The notes beneath the pieces were generated by a model. That model was not told the DNA's origin. It saw only the letters and a program-made list of their open reading frames with translations, and did no database searches. The position numbers and the translations under genes were made by a program. A stretch of DNA of 9,588 bases from contig JASLGD010000360.1 of assembly GCA_030150305.1 (NCBI GenBank), positions 1 to 9,588 of the forward strand, given 5' to 3'. How positions within the stretch are numbered: the first letter of the stretch is position 1; each line of letters begins with the position of its first letter. This document shows, in pieces, positions 6,787 to 9,588 of this stretch. Source of the stretch: Caldimonas sp. (GTDB lineage Bacteria; Pseudomonadota; Gammaproteobacteria; Burkholderiales; Burkholderiaceae_C).

Positions 6787-7593
6787 ATGGGGCACGATTT
6801 CCGGCGGACTGGCGAGCTCAAGAGCTTGTCGAGCTACCCGGAGTGGCTGCAGATGGCAGTCGCCAAGACGGCTGCGCACAGGCGGCGCGTCGTCGAGCAC
6901 GAGTTCTTCGCGCTCCTGCGCGACGCGCGCCTTCCCGCCGTGGCCCTGCGCAAGTTCATGATCGGCGCCTGGCCGACGATCGAGCAGTTCCCGCAGTTCA
7001 TGGGCCTGAACCTGATGAAGCTGAGCGCGGGAGGAAGCCGCGGCGAAGACATGGCACGCGACTACCTCACCCAGAACATCCGGGTCGAGAAGAAGCACGC
7101 GCAGCACTGGGTCGAGTGGGCACGCGTGGTCGGGCTCGACCTCGAAGACCTGCGCAACGGCGACGACATCGAAGGCCTCTCGAGCCTGGCGCACTGGTGC
7201 TGGTACGTGTGCCAGCGTCGGCCGCTCGCGGTCGCGGTGGCGGCGACCAACTTCGCGGTCGAGGGCGTGACGGGCGAATGGTCGTGCGTCGTCTGCTCGA
7301 AGGACACCTACGCGCGGTCGCTGCCCGAGAAGTCGCGCGCCGCCGCGATGCGCTGGCTGCGGCTGCACGCCGAGTACGACGACACCCACCCCTGGCAAGC
7401 GCTCGAGATCATCGCCACGCTGCTCGGCCACAGTCCGCCGCTGGAGATCGCCAGGGAAGTCGAACGGGCCATCCGCTCTTCGTACATCTACTTCGAGACC
7501 GGCCTCGACCACGCGATGGCGACGCTGCTGCACGGCTCGTTCGAAGAGACGGCGTCGAACGCTTCGACGTTGGGGACGCTCGACGCCGCATAG
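6787..7593 (+). CDS. undA: UndA-like haem-oxygenase-fold diiron oxidase (1-alkene-forming fatty-acid decarboxylase)
   Basis: This 268-residue protein belongs to the TenA/PqqC/CADD fold group and resembles UndA, the Pseudomonas enzyme that oxidatively decarboxylates medium-chain fatty acids (lauric acid to 1-undecene) with O2. Likely iron ligands are E66 (WPTIEQF), E101 and H104 (RVEKKHAQHW), E159 (TNFAVEGVTGEWS), then H194, D198 and H201 (HAEYDDTHPWQALEII). That is the 3-His/carboxylate set of haem-oxygenase-like diiron oxidases. Recalled from memory, UndA has ligands at nearly the same residue numbers and is about 260 residues long; segments such as RRVVEHE, GEDMAR, LxHWCW and GEWSxxVCS also match. 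No signal peptide or membrane segment is present, so it acts in the cytoplasm. The ATG is supported by a very strong ribosome-binding site at 6774-6783. The next gene abuts the stop codon, implying cotranscription. Another member of the fold group with a different substrate is the main alternative; chain-length preference cannot be judged. Confidence 0.87.
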   Translation: MGHDFRRTGELKSLSSYPEWLQMAVAKTAAHRRRVVEHEFFALLRDARLPAVALRKFMIGAWPTIEQFPQFMGLNLMKLSAGGSRGEDMARDYLTQNIRVEKKHAQHWVEWARVVGLDLEDLRNGDDIEGLSSLAHWCWYVCQRRPLAVAVAATNFAVEGVTGEWSCVVCSKDTYARSLPEKSRAAAMRWLRLHAEYDDTHPWQALEIIATLLGHSPPLEIAREVERAIRSSYIYFETGLDHAMATLLHGSFEETASNASTLGTLDAA

Positions 7594-7663
7594 CCTGCTC
7601 CCCTTCCTCTGCGCACCGGCCGATCCTTCGGCACGGCGCTGGATCGACGAGCTCCAGGCGGCG

Positions 7664-8530
7664 ATGCCCGGCGAGGATGTCGTCGCGTTCGAGGATCTCG
7701 ATGCGCGGCAGCGCGCGGCCTGCGACGTCGCGATCGTCGCGAACCCGCGGCCCGAAGACGTCCTCGCTTTACCGAACCTGAAGTGGGTGCACAGCGTGTG
7801 GGCCGGCGTCGAGCGCCTGGTGGCGGAGCTGCCTGCCGGCGACCTGAAGATCGTCCGCCTGGTCGATCCGGAGCTCGCGAGGACGATGGCCGAGGCAGTG
7901 CTCGCGTGGACGCTGGTCCTCCACCGCGACATGCCGCGCTACGCCCGCCAGCAGCGTGCACGGCAATGGCTGCAGCACGAATACGTGCGGCCGGAAGCGA
8001 GGACCGTCTCGCTGCTCGGGCTCGGCGTGCTCGGTGCGGCCAGCGCCGCGAAGCTGCTCGACGCCGGATTCCAGGTCTGCGGCTGGAGCCGCACGCGCAG
8101 GGCAGTGCCCGGGGTCGAGTGCTTCGCCGGCGCCGCGGAGCTCGCGGCGATGCTCGCGCGCACCGACATCCTCGTCTGCCTGCTGCCGCTCACCGCGCAG
8201 ACGCGCGGCATCGTGAACGCCGAGACGCTCGGCGCGCTGCGCGCAGGCGCGGCGCTGGTCAACTTCGCGCGCGGGCCGATCGTCGACGACGCGGCGCTGC
8301 GCAGCGCGCTCGACGCCGGCCGCGTCTCGCACGCGGTGCTCGACGTCTTCGATCGCGAGCCGCTGCCGGCCGATGCGTGGCAGTGGGCGCATCCGGGCGT
8401 GACGGTGCTGCCGCACATTTCCGCCGCGACGAACCCGAGCACCGCGTCGGCGATCGTCGCGGCGAATGTGCGTCGCTACCGGGAGTCCGGCGTCCTCCCG
8501 GTGGCCGTCGATCGAGCGGCCGGGTATTGA
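7664..8530 (+). CDS. GhrA-type D-2-hydroxyacid dehydrogenase (start codon uncertain, frame begins near 7592)
   Basis: The product is an NAD(P)-dependent 2-hydroxyacid dehydrogenase like glyoxylate/hydroxypyruvate reductase A. Numbering from ATG 7664, the nucleotide motif GLGVLG is at 119-124 and the catalytic triad is Arg203 (NFARGP), Glu232 (DREPLP) and His251 (LPHISAATNP), with the usual family spacing of 29 and 19. Coordinates begin at the first canonical start, but coding sequence continues upstream in frame to 7592: SLLPFLCAPADPSARRW is the expected first beta strand of the catalytic domain. No ATG, GTG or TTG lies there. One extra G between 7591 and 7592 would give ATGAGC, an ATGA overlap with the undA-like stop and a protein starting MSLLPF. 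Either a base is missing, or CTG 7595 is used, or the first strand is lost. The gene is coupled to the undA-like gene. Its physiological substrate is not determined by the sequence; glyoxylate/hydroxypyruvate is a family-level guess. Confidence 0.9.
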   Translation: MPGEDVVAFEDLDARQRAACDVAIVANPRPEDVLALPNLKWVHSVWAGVERLVAELPAGDLKIVRLVDPELARTMAEAVLAWTLVLHRDMPRYARQQRARQWLQHEYVRPEARTVSLLGLGVLGAASAAKLLDAGFQVCGWSRTRRAVPGVECFAGAAELAAMLARTDILVCLLPLTAQTRGIVNAETLGALRAGAALVNFARGPIVDDAALRSALDAGRVSHAVLDVFDREPLPADAWQWAHPGVTVLPHISAATNPSTASAIVAANVRRYRESGVLPVAVDRAAGY

Positions 8531-8585
8531 CCGGAGAGCAGTGCGCTGCGCAGCCAGGGCACGATCGAACGAAGACGCCCGAAGC

Positions 8586-9506
8586 TCAGGCCGCGCTCGC
8601 CCCCGCCCGACGAAGCACCGCGTGCAGCAGCACGTCGCACCCCGCAGCCAAATGCTCCGGCCGCGCGCTTTCCAGCTCGTTGTGGCTGATCCCGCCCTCG
8701 CACGGCACGAAGACCATCGCGGTCGGCGCGATGCGCGACAGGTAGACGGCATCGTGGGCGGCGCCGCTGACGATGTCGAGGTGCGAGTGGCCGAGGCGCT
8801 GCGCGGCATCGCGCACGCTCGCGACCAGCTCGTCGGCGAACCGGCTGGGCGCGAACGACACCACTTCCTGCAGACGGATCTCGACCCGACACGCGTCCTG
8901 CACCGCCGCGATGCAGCGCCGCAGCTCGTCGACCATCGCGTCGAGCGTCGCCTGCTTGGCGCTGCGCAGGTCGACGCTCATGCGCACCTCGCCCGGCACG
9001 ACGTTGCGCGAGTTGGGCTGGACGGCGAGGAAGCCGACGGTGCCGCGCGCGTAGTCGGGAAACTCCCGGCCGATGCGATTGACCTCGACGACGAGCCGGC
9101 TGGCCGCGAGCAGCGCATCGCGGCGCGTGGCCATCGGCGTCGGCCCGGCGTGCGCGTCCTGGCCGAGCACGACGACGTCGAACCAGCGCTGGCCGAGCGC
9201 GCCGAGCACGACGCCGATCGTCGTGCCCTGCTCCTCGAGCACCGGGCCCTGCTCGATGTGCGCCTCGAAGTACGCGCCCAGCCGATGCGGCACGGCCGCG
9301 CCGTCGTAGCCGATGGCAGCGAGCGCCTCGCGCACGCTCGCGCCCTGCGTGTCGCGCTGCTGCAGCACGTGCTCGAGCGTGTGCACACCGGCGTAGACGC
9401 CCGAGCCCATGCACGTCGGCACGAACCGCGAGCCCTCCTCGTTCGTCCACGCGACCACCTCCAGCGGCGCGCGCGTGCGCACGCCGGCGTCGTCGAGCGT
9501 GCGAAC
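8586..9506 (-). CDS. M20-family N-carbamoyl-L-amino-acid hydrolase / allantoate amidohydrolase (N-terminus missing)
   Basis: This Zn/Mn-type amidase would hydrolyse N-carbamoyl amino acids, allantoate or a related ureido acid in hydantoin, pyrimidine or purine breakdown. Family motifs read along the minus strand are WTNEEGSRF (metal-ligand Glu, near 9430-9450), HIEQGP (ligand His, 9243-9260), GQDAHAGPTPM in the dimerisation domain (near 9130-9165), QPNSRNVVPGEV, SGAAHDAVYLSRIAPTAM and ISHNELE (ligand His near 8682). The N-terminal third of the catalytic domain, with the first His and Asp ligands (normally about 100 residues), is absent. Reading from 9506 upward, the frame enters an inverted copy of the gene's own sequence, so the ATG available at 9578 is artefactual. 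True homology begins at VRTLDDAGV. The gene converges with the dehydrogenase, with 55 bases between stops and no strong terminator. Substrate within the family is undecided. Confidence 0.88.
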   Translation of the reverse strand, partial: VRTLDDAGVRTRAPLEVVAWTNEEGSRFVPTCMGSGVYAGVHTLEHVLQQRDTQGASVREALAAIGYDGAAVPHRLGAYFEAHIEQGPVLEEQGTTIGVVLGALGQRWFDVVVLGQDAHAGPTPMATRRDALLAASRLVVEVNRIGREFPDYARGTVGFLAVQPNSRNVVPGEVRMSVDLRSAKQATLDAMVDELRRCIAAVQDACRVEIRLQEVVSFAPSRFADELVASVRDAAQRLGHSHLDIVSGAAHDAVYLSRIAPTAMVFVPCEGGISHNELESARPEHLAAGCDVLLHAVLRRAGASAA

Positions 9507-9588
9507 GAGGAGGGCTCGCGGTTCGTGCCGACGTGCATGGGCTCGGGCGTCTACGCCGGCGTGCACCCGCTCGAGCACGTGCTGCAGC
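9359..9588. repeat. Inverted repeat (87-bp arms) at the right edge, probably an assembly fold-back
   Basis: Bases 9359-9445 and 9502-9588 are reverse complements at 85 of 87 positions, around a 56-base spacer. The mismatch pairs are 9380/9567 and 9387/9560. The right arm read on the plus strand encodes the same M20 segment, from NEEGSRF through MGSGVYAGVHPLEHVLQ, with one Thr-to-Pro change and one silent change. Homology stops sharply at CGAAC (9502-9506). The outer arm ends exactly at the window edge. Confidence 0.9.

Noticed and set aside
8531..8585. Terminator between the convergent dehydrogenase and hydrolase genes
   Set aside because: Only a 4-bp TGCG/CGCA stem is visible and there is no T-run on either strand.
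9507..9578. Start codon at 9578 as the true N-terminus of the M20 hydrolase
   Set aside because: This part lies in the inverted copy of the gene's own internal sequence read backwards. It lacks the first metal-ligand motifs, and its residues do not resemble family N-termini.

Overview
The window is GC-rich throughout, with codon third positions almost always G or C. Gene density is typical of a free-living high-GC proteobacterium; Burkholderiales or a relative is my best guess, from the gene types only. I see no tRNA, rRNA, CRISPR array, transposase or integrase. The right end looks like a contig end with a fold-back artefact, so this may be an assembled environmental or draft genome.

Layout, left to right. 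(1) 1-1006, minus: the 5' part of an unrecognised protein with beta-propeller-like repeats, running off the left edge. (2) 1149-2054, plus, divergent from it: a short-chain dehydrogenase of the mitochondrial-type 2,4-dienoyl-CoA reductase (DECR) group. (3) 2064-2162, minus: a possible 32-codon gene or gene remnant. (4) 2279-2671, plus: a small unrecognised soluble protein. (5) 2882-3796, plus: a DUF3667-type membrane protein with an N-terminal zinc ribbon. (6) 3902-6658, plus: a large membrane hybrid histidine kinase with two PAS domains and a C-terminal receiver. (7) 6787-7593, plus: a haem-oxygenase-like diiron protein closely resembling UndA, the fatty-acid decarboxylase that makes 1-alkenes such as 1-undecene. 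(8) about 7592-8530, plus: a GhrA-type D-2-hydroxyacid dehydrogenase directly abutting gene 7, whose canonical start codon appears to be lost by one missing base. (9) 8586 to the right edge, minus: an M20-family N-carbamoyl-L-amino-acid hydrolase or allantoate amidohydrolase, missing its N-terminus.

The most notable content is the undA-like gene and its coupled dehydrogenase. The diiron ligand pattern (E66, E101, H104, E159, H194, D198, H201) is complete, so an active O2-dependent oxidase is expected. The hybrid kinase just upstream is in the same orientation but separated by 128 bases with a promoter-like sequence, so a regulatory link is possible but not shown. The other genes look like independent metabolic or housekeeping units, not one pathway. 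The last 230 bases contain an 85/87 inverted repeat of M20 coding sequence and should be treated as suspect assembly.
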